A stretch of DNA of 64,000 bases. It comes from an uncultured Bacillaceae bacterium (GTDB lineage Bacteria; Bacillota; Bacilli; Bacillales; Bacillaceae_L). A program made the translations under genes and the position numbers. Shown here in pieces: positions 27,576-37,115 of this stretch (position 1 is its first letter; every line of letters begins with the position of its first letter). The notes beneath the pieces were generated by a model. The model had not been told where the DNA came from, made no database searches, and saw nothing but the letters and a program-made list of their open reading frames with translations. The stretch lies in NCBI GenBank assembly GCA_947497585.1, contig CANMHG010000002.1, positions 1 to 64,000 on the forward strand. The letters are read 5' to 3'.

Positions 27576-28697
27576 TTACCTAAACGTAAACGGATTGGTA
27601 TCCGCTGCAGAAGGAAAAATGTTGACTTGGAATTTATTATCCTCACAAAGAGCGGTTAGTACCTTTGTTAAGCCTTTTTTCATTATTTTTTCAATGTAAT
27701 GTCCAGCATCGATGATATTTAAGCCCATTGCCATTGCATCATGAGCGACATGGTAGTAGATATCACCAGTCACATAAACATCAGCACCTTTGAACTTTGC
27801 ACTCGTTATGTATTTATTACCATCTCCACCAAGCACTGCTACTTTTTTAACCTTGGCATCTAGGTTACCTACTATTCGAACACCCTCTACGTCTAATGCT
27901 TCTTTTACGAAGTCTGCAAACTCTGAGACTGATTGTTCCTGTTTAATTTTTCCTACGCGACCTAAGCCTAATTCAACACCCTTATTATCTAGAGAGTAAA
28001 TGTCATAAGCCACTTCCTCATAAGGATGAGCTTTCAACATGGCAGAAACAACTTTTCGTTGTAGGGAAGCAGGAATAATCGATTCTATTTTTACCTCGTT
28101 TACTTGTTCTAATTTTCCGATTTGCCCAATGACAGGATTTGCATCTGCATTAGGCAAAAAGGTGCCTGTTCCAGTTGTGTTAAAAGAACAATAGCTATAG
28201 TTACCGATAGCACCTGCTCCAGCCTTGCCAATAGCCTCTCGCACGGTATCAGCATCGTTTTCAGGAACATAAACAACCAGTTTTTTTAATTTTTCCTCAT
28301 AAGTCGGACTTAACACTTCAACATCTTCCAAATTTAAGGCTTCTGCCAACATATCATTGACTCCACCACTCGCTACATCTAGATTTGTATGTGCTGCATA
28401 CACGGCAATATCATGTTTAATGCACATTTCAACAATTTTACCTGCAGGTTGGTCAGTGATTACGGACTTTAAAGGCCGGAAAATCGGTGGATGATGTGCA
28501 ATAATGAGATCTACATTTTTTTCAATTGCTTCATCAATCACATTTTCTAGAACATCTAAAGCAATCATAATATTATTAATAGGTTTGTTTAATGTCCCAA
28601 TTTGCAGCCCAATTTTATCTCCTTCTACTGCATATAACTTCGGTGAATACTTCTCAAATAATTGAATGATTTCAAATCCATTTGGTATTTTACTCAC
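27576..28697 (-). CDS. yqfO: Nif3-like dinuclear metal protein YqfO
   Basis: A 373-residue NIF3/DUF34 protein with a middle insertion (about residues 130-235) that forms the PII-like domain seen in B. subtilis YqfO (373 aa). Metal-binding residues lie in DLIIAHHPPIFRPLKS, AAHTNLDVASGGVND and VTGDIYYHVAHDAMAMGLNIIDAGHYIE. The biochemical role is not settled in the family. The start is GTG at 28697, preceded by GGGAGGT, and shares the bases GTGA with the trmK stop, so translation is coupled. Confidence 0.92.
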   Translation of the reverse strand: MSKIPNGFEIIQLFEKYSPKLYAVEGDKIGLQIGTLNKPINNIMIALDVLENVIDEAIEKNVDLIIAHHPPIFRPLKSVITDQPAGKIVEMCIKHDIAVYAAHTNLDVASGGVNDMLAEALNLEDVEVLSPTYEEKLKKLVVYVPENDADTVREAIGKAGAGAIGNYSYCSFNTTGTGTFLPNADANPVIGQIGKLEQVNEVKIESIIPASLQRKVVSAMLKAHPYEEVAYDIYSLDNKGVELGLGRVGKIKQEQSVSEFADFVKEALDVEGVRIVGNLDAKVKKVAVLGGDGNKYITSAKFKGADVYVTGDIYYHVAHDAMAMGLNIIDAGHYIEKIMKKGLTKVLTALCEDNKFQVNIFPSAADTNPFTFR

Positions 28698-29398
28698 CTC
28701 AATACCTCCCTTACGATCTTACTGTTATGTATTAACTCTTCTTTTCTTTTGTTATTTTCTTCAGTTTCTTCTGCAAGTTCTAGCTGGGAGATAATTTTTT
28801 CCCAATGATTTAATTCATTTACCCATTTTTTAATAAATACTTCATTTCTTTCTTTCATTAAAAATGGCCCTAGAAGAACTCCTGCCTCTATTGAATCATA
28901 TGGTTTTTTCGGATTTCCTTTATCTGAAACTAAAACTTCATAAATTTTCCCATCTTCTTCTAGAATTTCTTCTGCCGTAAGTTCCCAGCCATTATCTAAA
29001 AGCCATTCTCTTATTCTGTGTGCACCAATATTTGGCTGAAGGATAAGCCTCTCGACACCTTCTAACTTCGCTTTCCCTTTTTCGAGAATACTTCTAATCA
29101 ATGTTCCTCCCATTCCTGCAATCGTTATACAAGTTACTTCATTCGGTTCAATAACCTCCAGACCGTCTCCTTTTCTAACATCAATCATTTCTGAGAGACC
29201 AGACTTAGCTACCTGCTCTTTTGCAGATTGTAGTGGACCTTCGGTGATTTCTCCAGCTATTCCTTTTATAATCGAGCCTCTCAGAGATGCAAAACAAGGC
29301 AAATAAGCATGATCTGAACCTATATCAGCCAAAATTGAATTTATGGGAATATAATTAGCTACTGTCTCCAGCCTTTTTGATAATCTTAATTCATTCAT
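28694..29398 (-). CDS. trmK: tRNA (adenine-N1)-methyltransferase TrmK
   Basis: A 234-residue SAM-dependent methyltransferase that modifies A22 of tRNA. The SAM loop is ADIGSDHAYLPCFASL, followed by GEITEGPLQSAKEQV and the catalytic-region motif CITIAGMGGTLIRSIL. LILQPNIGAHRIREWL is also diagnostic. The C-terminal third is a coiled coil. The start is set at MNELRLSKRL by family similarity. An ATG seven codons upstream is possible, since neither has a strong ribosome site. Confidence 0.92.
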   Translation of the reverse strand: MNELRLSKRLETVANYIPINSILADIGSDHAYLPCFASLRGSIIKGIAGEITEGPLQSAKEQVAKSGLSEMIDVRKGDGLEVIEPNEVTCITIAGMGGTLIRSILEKGKAKLEGVERLILQPNIGAHRIREWLLDNGWELTAEEILEEDGKIYEVLVSDKGNPKKPYDSIEAGVLLGPFLMKERNEVFIKKWVNELNHWEKIISQLELAEETEENNKRKEELIHNSKIVREVLR

Positions 29399-29477
29399 TG
29401 AAACACCACTTCTCTCCATAATCTTCTACTACATATCATTACAAACAATTATAGTATATGCAAATTTATATGGGCAA

Positions 29478-29510
29478 AAAAAAGAGTCCTTTACATAGGC
29501 AAAGGACTTT
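29478..29510 (-). terminator. Terminator of cccA
   Basis: The stem GTCCTTT / AAAGGAC is followed by a T-run on the minus strand, just after cccA. Confidence 0.75.
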
Positions 29511-29518
29511 ATCAGTTA

Positions 29519-29878
29519 TTATTTTACTTCCATTAACCAAGCAGTAAATTCTTCAAGCTTATCATTTGGTACTAAACCACCTTGCATGATTCCTTTACCA
29601 TTTTTAATGATATCTTGAATTTCTTCGCTAGATAATCTATCACCAACACCTAGAAGTTTAGGACCAACTCCACCATTAAAATCTGCACCATGACATGCTA
29701 GGCATTGCTGTTGGTAAATTTCTTCAGGAGATGCTGCAGCTGTTTCGGATTGAGGAGCTTCTTCACCTTCACTAGCAACTTCGTCCATGTTATTTAAACC
29801 AACAAAAGATAGAACAAACATAAGTCCAAGACCTAAAATTCCAATTAACGCGAAAGGAATTAATGGATTACGATTCAT
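29519..29878 (-). CDS. cccA: Membrane-anchored cytochrome c550
   Basis: A 119-residue c-type cytochrome of the respiratory chain. One N-terminal membrane anchor (residues 5-27) is followed by an acidic linker rich in Glu/Ala/Ser, then a haem domain with CLACH at residues 59-63. The probable axial Met is in KGIMQGGLVPND. The location near sigA matches B. subtilis cccA. The 265-nt gap upstream (29879-30144) holds only the terminator of the next gene. Confidence 0.93.
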   Translation of the reverse strand: MNRNPLIPFALIGILGLGLMFVLSFVGLNNMDEVASEGEEAPQSETAAASPEEIYQQQCLACHGADFNGGVGPKLLGVGDRLSSEEIQDIIKNGKGIMQGGLVPNDKLEEFTAWLMEVK

Positions 29879-30066
29879 AATAAATAACCTCCCTTATGTA
29901 AAAATGCTTGTAGATTTATCGTTATTATTTAATCCAAACAATAACTATTTTACTCCAAAACTCTTAGAAGTGCTAGACCTAAATGTACAAGTTATGCCTA
30001 AATTAAAAGTTTCAATCTTCTTTATTTAAAAATAATTCACATTTTCGTCAAAAACAATTCTTAAAA

Positions 30067-30103
30067 AGTAAAAAGCTTCGTCCAAAAAGAAGAAGCTTTT
30101 ACT
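30067..30103 (-). terminator. Terminator of the acyl-CoA dehydrogenase gene
   Basis: AGTAAAAAGCTTC / GAAGCTTTTACT with an 11-nt loop, downstream of the gene on the minus strand. Confidence 0.7.
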
Positions 30104-30144
30104 TTTGTTCTATTGTATTATAACCAGATCTTGTTAATAATAGT

Positions 30145-31284
30145 CTAGCAGCCTAGGGAACGAGCGATAACCATTCGTTGAACTTCGGACGTGCCTTCTC
30201 CTATTTCAAGAAGCTTTGCATCACGCATGAATCTCTCAACTTGATATTCTCTCATGTAGCCGTATCCACCATGAATTTGTATAGCTTGACTTGTAACCTC
30301 CATACAAATTTCAGATGCGTATAATTTACACATTGCAGCTTCTTTACCGAATGGTCGGCCTTGATCTTTTAACCATGCAGCTTTATAAACCATTGTACGT
30401 GCTAGTTCAATCTTCATAGCCATATCTGCTAATTTGAATTGAATGGCTTGGAAATTTGAAAGAGTACGACCAAATTGTCTTCTTTCTTGTGCATATGCTA
30501 GTGCTTTTTCATATGCTGCCTGAGCAATCCCAACACCCATAGCCCCTATTCCTATTCTTCCACCATCTAGTGTTTTAAGGAACTGTTTAAAACCTTCTCC
30601 TCTTGCACCTAAAAGGTTTTCTTGTGGTACTCTCACATCCTCTAATACAAGTTCAGTTGTATTAGATGAGTGAAGTCCCATCTTCTCATAATTATCGATG
30701 ATTGAAAAACCTTTAGCATCTGTTGGAACAATAATCGCACTTATTTCTTTTTTATCACCATCACGTCCGGTGATTGCTGTTAATGCTAAATGATTTGCAT
30801 AACTTGCATTTGTAATAAAACATTTATTTCCGTTTATTATAAAATCATTTCCATCTTCTATTGCCTCTGTTTGTGTTCCTCCAGCGTCTGATCCAGCATT
30901 GGGTTCTGTAAGACCAAAAGCACCAAAAGATTCACCCGTACAAATAGGAGTTAAATACTTTTGCTTTTGTTCTTCTGTACCAAACATATGAATAGGTGCT
31001 CCACCTAGTGAGATATGTGCTGAATAGGTAATCCCCGTTGATCCACAAGCTCTGCTTAGCTCCTCAACAACAATTGCAAAGCTGACTGTATCTGCACCTG
31101 CTCCACCATATTCCTCTGGAAACGGTAATCCCATCATTCCTAACTCAGATAATTGGGCAAATATTTCCTTAGGAAACCTTTTTTCTCTATCACGTGACTC
31201 TGCTTCAGGCGCAACTTCTGCATCAGCAAATTCACGAATCGTGCGCAAAATTAGCTTTTGTTCTGTTGTTAAATCAAAGTTCAT
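30145..31284 (-). CDS. Acyl-CoA dehydrogenase
   Basis: A 379-residue FAD enzyme that introduces the alpha-beta double bond into acyl-CoA in fatty-acid or branched-chain catabolism. Signature 1 is AFGLTEPNAGSDAGG. The C-terminal domain holds QIHGGYGYMREYQVERFMRDAKLLEIGEGTSEVQ, with the catalytic glutamate in GEGTSE. The length is typical of short-chain/butyryl-CoA or isovaleryl-CoA types. The chain specificity is not readable from sequence. The gene is not part of the B. subtilis order here, and its insertion between cccA and sigA is a local difference. Confidence 0.92.
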   Translation of the reverse strand: MNFDLTTEQKLILRTIREFADAEVAPEAESRDREKRFPKEIFAQLSELGMMGLPFPEEYGGAGADTVSFAIVVEELSRACGSTGITYSAHISLGGAPIHMFGTEEQKQKYLTPICTGESFGAFGLTEPNAGSDAGGTQTEAIEDGNDFIINGNKCFITNASYANHLALTAITGRDGDKKEISAIIVPTDAKGFSIIDNYEKMGLHSSNTTELVLEDVRVPQENLLGARGEGFKQFLKTLDGGRIGIGAMGVGIAQAAYEKALAYAQERRQFGRTLSNFQAIQFKLADMAMKIELARTMVYKAAWLKDQGRPFGKEAAMCKLYASEICMEVTSQAIQIHGGYGYMREYQVERFMRDAKLLEIGEGTSEVQRMVIARSLGC

Positions 31285-31371
31285 TGTAATCCCCCTAACG
31301 ATATGTATCCGTTTACAATTTCTATTATATCGTTAATTGAACAATATTCACAACATTTTAAAAATGCATTT

Positions 31372-31896
31372 TTATATGAAAAATGCTACAATTAGTAAAA
31401 TCAAACCAATTACTCCTGCAACTACAAAGTACTTTTGTTTCATTTTAAGTCCTGCTAACAACCATAAAAGGCAATTAAATACGATGATGAAGGTTAACAC
31501 AACTACGTTTTCTTTGAAGTAATATCCACCTATTTCAATAGTTGTAATTAAAAAAAGTAATGCAAAGATTATGTAGGATAGTTGTTTTAAAAAGTTATTT
31601 TTTAAGAAAAAAGCACTAATTAGACAGACTATTATAAAAATAACGAAAATAGGCATTTGCAAAACGAAATACATTTCAGTAAAATAAATGACAAGAAGTG
31701 TTACAGGTAATAAAGAAATGAGTATAAGGGCTATGACTATATCCTTAAAATTTGTAGTTACCTTACTCTTCTTAACTTCTTCCTCACCTTCTGTATATAA
31801 AGTTAGTAAGAAATCACAATAGTGTTCAGGTAATAGCTTACTTTGTTTCCAGAGCTTGATTTCTTTTACAATTAATTCTTTTCGTTTATGATCCAT
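31372..31896 (-). CDS. Hypothetical membrane protein
   Basis: A 174-residue protein. The soluble N-terminus (about 45 residues, with ELIVKEIKLWKQSKLLPEHYCDFLLTLYTEG) is a short helical segment often found in DUF-type Bacillus membrane proteins. It is followed by about six hydrophobic segments. I do not recognise the family. It lies between sigA and the acyl-CoA dehydrogenase with its own ribosome site (GAGGAG). No function is proposed. Confidence 0.65.
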   Translation of the reverse strand: MDHKRKELIVKEIKLWKQSKLLPEHYCDFLLTLYTEGEEEVKKSKVTTNFKDIVIALILISLLPVTLLVIYFTEMYFVLQMPIFVIFIIVCLISAFFLKNNFLKQLSYIIFALLFLITTIEIGGYYFKENVVVLTFIIVFNCLLWLLAGLKMKQKYFVVAGVIGLILLIVAFFI

Positions 31897-31911
31897 GTTT
31901 TCTCCTCAAAG

Positions 31912-31947
31912 ACAAAAAAGTTTACCTCAATTGTATGAAGTAAACTT
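31912..31947 (-). terminator. Terminator of sigA
   Basis: The stem AAGTTTAC / GTAAACTT is followed by TTTTTT on the minus strand, 26 nt after the sigA stop. Confidence 0.78.
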
Positions 31948-31972
31948 TAAATTGTAAATTAATTTTTTAGGA

Positions 31973-33106
31973 TTATTCTAAAAAGTCTTTAAGTCTTTTG
32001 CTTCGACTTGGATGACGTAGTTTACGAAGTGCTTTAGCTTCAATTTGTCGTATACGTTCTCTTGTAACTCCGAATACTTTTCCTACTTCTTCAAGAGTAC
32101 GTGTTCTGCCGTCATCTAACCCAAAACGTAAACGAAGGACATTTTCTTCACGATCTGTTAAAGTATCAAGTACATCTTCTAATTGCTCTTTTAATAACTC
32201 ATAAGCAGCATGTTCAGAAGGAGAAGTTGCGTCTTGGTCTTCAATAAAGTCACCTAAATGAGAGTCATCTTCTTCACCAATTGGTGTTTCTAATGATACA
32301 GGCTCCTGAGCAATCTTAAGAATTTCTCTTACTTTTTCTGGAGTTAAGTCCATATCTTCAGCTATTTCTTCTGGAGAAGGTTCACGGCCTAAATCCTGAA
32401 GAAGCTGTCTTTGTACACGTATCAGTTTATTAATGGTTTCTACCATATGAACTGGGATACGGATTGTTCTTGCTTGGTCAGCAATAGCACGAGTAATTGC
32501 CTGACGAATCCACCATGTAGCATAGGTACTAAATTTAAAGCCCTTGCGATAATCGAACTTTTCAACTGCTTTAATTAAACCCATGTTACCTTCTTGAATT
32601 AAGTCTAGGAATAGCATTCCTCTACCTACATAGCGTTTTGCAATACTTACAACAAGTCGCAAGTTCGCCTCAGCTAGACGTCGCTTAGCTTCCTCATCGC
32701 CTTTTTCAATTCGTTCAGCAAGTACAATTTCTTCCTCACCTGATAATAAATCAACACGACCAATTTCTTTTAGGTACATACGTACAGGGTCATTTATTTT
32801 CACTCCTGGAGGAACACTTAGGTCATTAAGGTCAAATTCTTCCTCTTTTGCTAAATCCTGAATTTTCGGATCATCATCATCCTCATCATCAGTTCCTTCA
32901 CCTAACAACTCAACACCCTGTTCACCTAGGAACTCATAATATTCGTCTAGTTGATCTGATTCCACTTCAAATCCAGACATTTTTTCAGCTATTTCTTCGT
33001 ATGTTAATACACCACGTTTTTTACCTAACTCAGTTAATTGGTCTTTTACTTGCTCAATTGTATATTCAGTTTCCATTTCTTTTGAACGTGCTGATTTTTC
33101 AGCCAT
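31973..33106 (-). CDS. sigA: Primary sigma factor SigA (sigma-70)
   Basis: A 377-residue housekeeping RNA polymerase sigma factor. Region 1.2 onwards is complete: [88 protein letters not shown] (regions 2.1-2.4) and [31 protein letters not shown] (region 4.2 HTH). The start is fixed at [10 protein letters not shown] by AAGGAGGGGA. A longer frame would add 16 residues. It follows dnaG by 44 nt, the classic macromolecular-synthesis order but without a leading rpsU, which here lies 18 kb away. Confidence 0.97.
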   Translation of the reverse strand: MAEKSARSKEMETEYTIEQVKDQLTELGKKRGVLTYEEIAEKMSGFEVESDQLDEYYEFLGEQGVELLGEGTDDEDDDDPKIQDLAKEEEFDLNDLSVPPGVKINDPVRMYLKEIGRVDLLSGEEEIVLAERIEKGDEEAKRRLAEANLRLVVSIAKRYVGRGMLFLDLIQEGNMGLIKAVEKFDYRKGFKFSTYATWWIRQAITRAIADQARTIRIPVHMVETINKLIRVQRQLLQDLGREPSPEEIAEDMDLTPEKVREILKIAQEPVSLETPIGEEDDSHLGDFIEDQDATSPSEHAAYELLKEQLEDVLDTLTDREENVLRLRFGLDDGRTRTLEEVGKVFGVTRERIRQIEAKALRKLRHPSRSKRLKDFLE

Positions 33107-33150
33107 AAGTTCCCCTCCTTCCAAACTAATATGCTTATAGAGGTCTTTAA

Positions 33151-34968
33151 TCATCTGCTGTTGATGGTTCTTCTTAATTGTAAAATTTCCATTGCAATAG
33201 TTGCTGCTCTTTTGAAATCGCTCTGACGTTCGGCTTCTTGTTGAGCAACTTCTTTTTCTTTTATCATTGACAATTTCTGATGTTTCAACACCTGTTTTAT
33301 ATAATCTGTCAATTCAAGCTCAGAAACTTCTTCATTAATAGATTGCATCGCAATTTCAGTTACTACACTCTTAAGCTTTTCATTATTCAATCTTTGAATA
33401 AATGTCCCAATATCGGGATCATTACCTTCTTCATAATATGCATAAAGGTATAATACAATTGCTCGGTGCTCTTCAATATTGAAGTCACCTTGAAGTGCAT
33501 CATGTACCTTATAAGTAATGTCTTTATCTCTTAACATATGGGCAATTAATAATCTCTCTGCGTTATGATAAGCAGGTAAAAGCTTTTTCGCTAATAATGG
33601 TTTTCTAGGTATATTATTTCTGTTCCTATCGTCATTATCCTTTTTATTTTGCAAAGATTTATTAATTTGTTCGTGTTGCTCTTTTAGAGCATCAAGTGAG
33701 ATTGAGAATTCATTCGATAGTGTTCTAAGGTAGTGGTCTTTTTCAACCGCATTGTCAAGTTTACCTATTTCATTTAGGACCAGCTGGATATATTTAATTT
33801 TTTCTCCTTCATCTTGAAGGTTTTTCCCTTTTCGAAAATATCTCATCTTGAATGCCATTAGAGTTAGGCTTGCCCCTATTACATCACCTTTAAAGTGCTC
33901 TGGTCCATACTTTTTAACGTAGTCATCAGGGTCTAGTCCTTCTGGCATTGAAGCAATCTTCACATAACAACCTATATCTTTTAAAATGGCCGCAGCTCTA
34001 ACAGTGGCTTCAATTCCGGCTGAGTCACCGTCATAGCAAATCGTTACAGACTCAACATTCCTTCGAATCATCTTTGCCTGCTCTTCTGTTAAAGAAGTGC
34101 CCATTGTTGCAATAGAATACGGTATATCAGCTCTATTAGCCGATATAACATCCATAAAACCTTCAAAAAGAATAACCTGTTCGCTCTTTCTCATAAATGG
34201 CCTAGCATTATGAAAGTTATACAGTGTTTTACTCTTATTAAAGATGATTGTTTCAGGACTGTTTAAATACTTAGGTTCTCTTGTATTTGTTTCTAGGACA
34301 CGGCCTGAAAAAGCAATTGTTTTTCCTTGATGATCCCATATAGGAAACATGATCCTATTTCGAAAGCGATCAAAGTAAGAGCCGTCAGACTCTTTTTTAA
34401 TAATCAATCCTGCCTTTTCCATCATTTCCTGTTTAAAACCTCTTTGAACAAGAAATTTAGATGCAAAGTCCCAAGAGTCTAATGCAAAACCGAGTTCAAA
34501 CTTTTCAATTTCCTCCATCGAAAATCCTCGATTAAGCAGGTAATCTAGTGCGTGCTCACCCTCTTTTGTATTTACCAATAAATGATGGTAGAATTTCTTT
34601 AGAAGTTCATGAGCCTCTATCATCTTGGTAGAATCCTGTTGTTTCTGTGGATGAATAGGATCAGTTTCTAGATTAGGTAATTCTATATTTACCCTGTCAG
34701 CTAATTGCTTAGCCGCTTCGGTAAAAGTTATCCCATCAATGTCCATTATGAAAGATAATGCATTGCCTCCTGCTCCACAGCCAAAACAGTGATAAATTTG
34801 TTTATCTGGAGAGACAGAGAAAGACGGTGTACTTTCTCCATGGAACGGACAAAGACCGAAATAGTTTCTTCCTTGTTTCTTCAATTGAACATATTCACTG
34901 ATTACGTCAACAATGTCTACAGAATGGCGAATTTTTTCGATAGTTTCTTCGGGAATTCGATATCCCAT
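33151..34968 (-). CDS. dnaG: DNA primase
   Basis: A 605-residue primase that makes RNA primers for replication. It has an N-terminal zinc finger ([18 protein letters not shown] then CFGCGAGG), the RNAP-like catalytic core with Toprim residues EGFMDVISA and [11 protein letters not shown], and a C-terminal DnaB-helicase interaction domain. The start is placed at MGYRIPEET (34968), 9 nt after GGAG. An ATG three codons earlier lacks spacing. The remnant of yqxD lies directly upstream. Confidence 0.96.
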   Translation of the reverse strand: MGYRIPEETIEKIRHSVDIVDVISEYVQLKKQGRNYFGLCPFHGESTPSFSVSPDKQIYHCFGCGAGGNALSFIMDIDGITFTEAAKQLADRVNIELPNLETDPIHPQKQQDSTKMIEAHELLKKFYHHLLVNTKEGEHALDYLLNRGFSMEEIEKFELGFALDSWDFASKFLVQRGFKQEMMEKAGLIIKKESDGSYFDRFRNRIMFPIWDHQGKTIAFSGRVLETNTREPKYLNSPETIIFNKSKTLYNFHNARPFMRKSEQVILFEGFMDVISANRADIPYSIATMGTSLTEEQAKMIRRNVESVTICYDGDSAGIEATVRAAAILKDIGCYVKIASMPEGLDPDDYVKKYGPEHFKGDVIGASLTLMAFKMRYFRKGKNLQDEGEKIKYIQLVLNEIGKLDNAVEKDHYLRTLSNEFSISLDALKEQHEQINKSLQNKKDNDDRNRNNIPRKPLLAKKLLPAYHNAERLLIAHMLRDKDITYKVHDALQGDFNIEEHRAIVLYLYAYYEEGNDPDIGTFIQRLNNEKLKSVVTEIAMQSINEEVSELELTDYIKQVLKHQKLSMIKEKEVAQQEAERQSDFKRAATIAMEILQLRRTINSR

Positions 34969-35019
34969 ATTAAACATCTCCGTAATAAGTATTCTCTTTT
35001 TAATTCTTGATTTCCTGCA

Positions 35020-35152
35020 AGTTTCGACAATTTTTTTTCGGATAAAATGATAAACTTATTTCTACCGTTTGATATGTATTTGCAAACGTAAGTATCTCTA
35101 TTTTACTGGACATGCATCAGTATCGACAAAAATTTGTGCTTTTTTTCGTCAT
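35020..35152 (-). pseudogene. yqxD: Decayed N-terminal remnant of yqxD (UPF0178/YaiI family)
   Basis: On the minus strand ATG at 35152 opens MTKK, then a one-base excess in a run of seven A shifts the frame. The next frame reads QIFVDTDACPVK, the hallmark DADACPVK opening of YqxD, and meets TAG at 35098-35100. A further shift gives EILTFANTYQTVEISL, which fits the following EII.LANTYQVEV segment of the family. The remaining two thirds of the roughly 150-codon gene is missing before dnaG. In B. subtilis an intact yqxD stands exactly here between yqfL (ppsR) and dnaG. So this is two frameshifts plus a deletion. Confidence 0.8.
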
Positions 35153-35159
35153 AATTCTC

Positions 35160-35470
35160 TATTCTACATCACTCCAGCGTTTCCCTCTTTTCATGTAAAA
35201 AGAATTATTATGAATTTAACCTCCATTCAAACGACAACATGAAATTGAGGGATTATCCTATATAACCCCTTCAGATTTAGACAAAAATATTAATATAATA
35301 TATTTTTTCTGCCTTAACACTTGACAACTTTCAATATATAGTTTATTCGATACATGCCTAGTCTAAACCTAAATTTATACATTTAATCACAATTTTTTAT
35401 TATAATATATATTTCTCTAAACTGCTATCGTTTTCTACTATATTTTTTTACCCCTTTTTTAATAAAAGAA
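35160..35470. other. AT-rich intergenic region upstream of the yqxD remnant
   Basis: About 310 nt without an open frame of note on either strand. The composition is extremely AT-rich with runs of A and T. It probably contains the promoter of dnaG-sigA, but no single -35/-10 pair stands out. No RNA gene is recognised. Confidence 0.5.
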
Positions 35471-35493
35471 AACACATATCCTCGGGATATGTG
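35465..35493 (-). terminator. Terminator of ppsR
   Basis: CACATATCC / GGATATGTG with a 3-nt loop, then TTTTCTTTT on the minus strand, right after the ppsR stop. Confidence 0.85.
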
Positions 35494-35494
35494 C

Positions 35495-36301
35495 TTATCT
35501 ATTTTTCTTATTTATCTGTTGTAGAATAATATTTGCGGTTTCTTCGACTGCCTTTTTCGTTACATCTATTACATCACAGCCAATTCTATTTACGACCCGC
35601 TCAAAGTGATCTAACTCTTCTTTGATCCGATCAATGTTCGCATAAATTGCTTGGTCGTCTAAACCAAGAGACTTTAGGCGTTCTCTTCTAATATCATTTA
35701 ATTTCTCTGGGCTAATTTTTAATCCGATACATTTATGTGGAGGAACTAGAAACAGTTCTTCGGGAGGATCTACCTCCGGAACAAGTGGAACATTTGCTAC
35801 TTTTAAACGCTTATGTGCTAAATATTGAGACAAAGGTGTTTTTGATGTTCTAGAAACTCCTACTAAAATTATATCCGCTCTTAAAATCCCTCGAGGGTCT
35901 CGTCCATCATCATATTTTACTGCAAATTCAATAGCCTCAATTTTTTTAAAGTAATCTTCGTCAAGCTTTCTAACCAATCCAGGTTCATGTCTAGGAGTTA
36001 ACCCGTATAAACCTTGCATATTGTCGATTAAAGGACCAATTATATCAAATACTGTTACTTCCGCTGTGTTCGCTTCTTGAATTAAAAAGTTACGAAGCTC
36101 TGGAACTACGAGAGTAAAAGCGATTATTGCGTTGTTCATCTTAGCTAACGAAATGACTTCTGAAATCGTCCCTTTATCTTCGACATAAGGTACTCTTTTT
36201 ATCTCAGTGGCTGAATTATTAAATTGACTAATTGCTGCCTTTACAACTAGTTCAGCAGTTTCTCCTACTGAATCTGATACGACATAGATAATTCTATTCA
36301 T
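35495..36301 (-). CDS. ppsR: PEP synthase/pyruvate phosphate dikinase regulatory protein (YqfL)
   Basis: A 268-residue DUF299 bifunctional kinase/pyrophosphorylase family protein. It has [16 protein letters not shown] at the N-terminus and the P-loop-like segment [35 protein letters not shown]. It corresponds to B. subtilis YqfL, which acts with CcpN in control of gluconeogenesis. It is cotranscribed with ccpN (25-nt gap), supporting that role. The target enzyme here is not shown. Confidence 0.93.
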   Translation of the reverse strand: MNRIIYVVSDSVGETAELVVKAAISQFNNSATEIKRVPYVEDKGTISEVISLAKMNNAIIAFTLVVPELRNFLIQEANTAEVTVFDIIGPLIDNMQGLYGLTPRHEPGLVRKLDEDYFKKIEAIEFAVKYDDGRDPRGILRADIILVGVSRTSKTPLSQYLAHKRLKVANVPLVPEVDPPEELFLVPPHKCIGLKISPEKLNDIRRERLKSLGLDDQAIYANIDRIKEELDHFERVVNRIGCDVIDVTKKAVEETANIILQQINKKNR

Positions 36302-36326
36302 GAAATCCCCCCATTTGCAGTTTTCT

Positions 36327-36965
36327 TTATATTATTTCTTCTCCTGCTAAGGATACGAATGCTTTTGTAATATTCGTTTTCGTTATACGACCTACTACCA
36401 TAAAACCATGCTCAGTTTCTCTTATAACTGGAAGTGCATCTATTTGTTTCTCGATTAATTTCTCAGCTACATCTACCAAAAGGTCCTCTCGATCACACAT
36501 TGTAATATTTGGCATTCTTGTCATAATGATGTTTACAGGAATGGATGAAAGCTCCTGCTTCCCTATACTAGCACGCAACAAATCTTTTCTAGAGAGAACG
36601 CCTACTAAAACAGAATTTTCATCTACAACAAATAACGTTCCTACATCCTCTAAAAACATAGTTACTATTGCATCGTACACCGATACACTCTCATTGACAA
36701 CAACAGGGATCGATTGATAATCCTTAACAACCATCTTTTTAATTTTATCTGAAAATAATTGAGCTCCTGTTTTTCCTGTATAAAAATACCCTACCCTTGG
36801 TCTGGCATCTAAATAACCGGCCATTGTTAAGATAGCTAAATCCGGTCTTAGGGTGGCCCTCGTTAAATTAAGTCTATCGGCAATATGTTCCCCCGTAATA
36901 GGGCCATCATCCTTTACTATCTGTAAAATTTTCTCTTGCCTTTTATTTAGTTCGATTGTAATCAC
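36327..36965 (-). CDS. ccpN: Transcriptional regulator CcpN (HTH plus two CBS domains)
   Basis: A 212-residue repressor of gluconeogenic genes (gapB, pckA in B. subtilis). An N-terminal helix-turn-helix, [42 protein letters not shown], is followed by two CBS domains (about residues 80-210), which likely sense ATP/ADP. The start is chosen as GTG 36965 to match the 212-aa ortholog. The frame continues upstream to an ATG that adds 5 residues, and no clear ribosome site decides it. Confidence 0.92.
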   Translation of the reverse strand: MITIELNKRQEKILQIVKDDGPITGEHIADRLNLTRATLRPDLAILTMAGYLDARPRVGYFYTGKTGAQLFSDKIKKMVVKDYQSIPVVVNESVSVYDAIVTMFLEDVGTLFVVDENSVLVGVLSRKDLLRASIGKQELSSIPVNIIMTRMPNITMCDREDLLVDVAEKLIEKQIDALPVIRETEHGFMVVGRITKTNITKAFVSLAGEEII

Positions 36966-37071
36966 CACCGTCAATAACAATTAATATGTACCGCTCAATT
37001 CCATTAAAAAGGCTATACTATATATAAATATTATATACTAATTACTTTTTTAAGAATACATTGAATTGCAA

Positions 37072-37105
37072 AAAAAAATAATGGAGCCTTATAGCTTGGC
37101 TCCAT
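37072..37105 (-). terminator. Terminator of glyQS
   Basis: The stem ATGGAGCC / GGCTCCAT is followed by a T-rich run on the minus strand, 11 nt after glyS. Confidence 0.85.
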
Positions 37106-37115
37106 TTGGTTCACT

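Noticed and set aside
34980-35494. Possible small RNA gene upstream of dnaG
   Set aside because: The stretch is AT-rich with no compact fold or promoter-terminator pair apart from the ppsR terminator. The identifiable content is the yqxD remnant.
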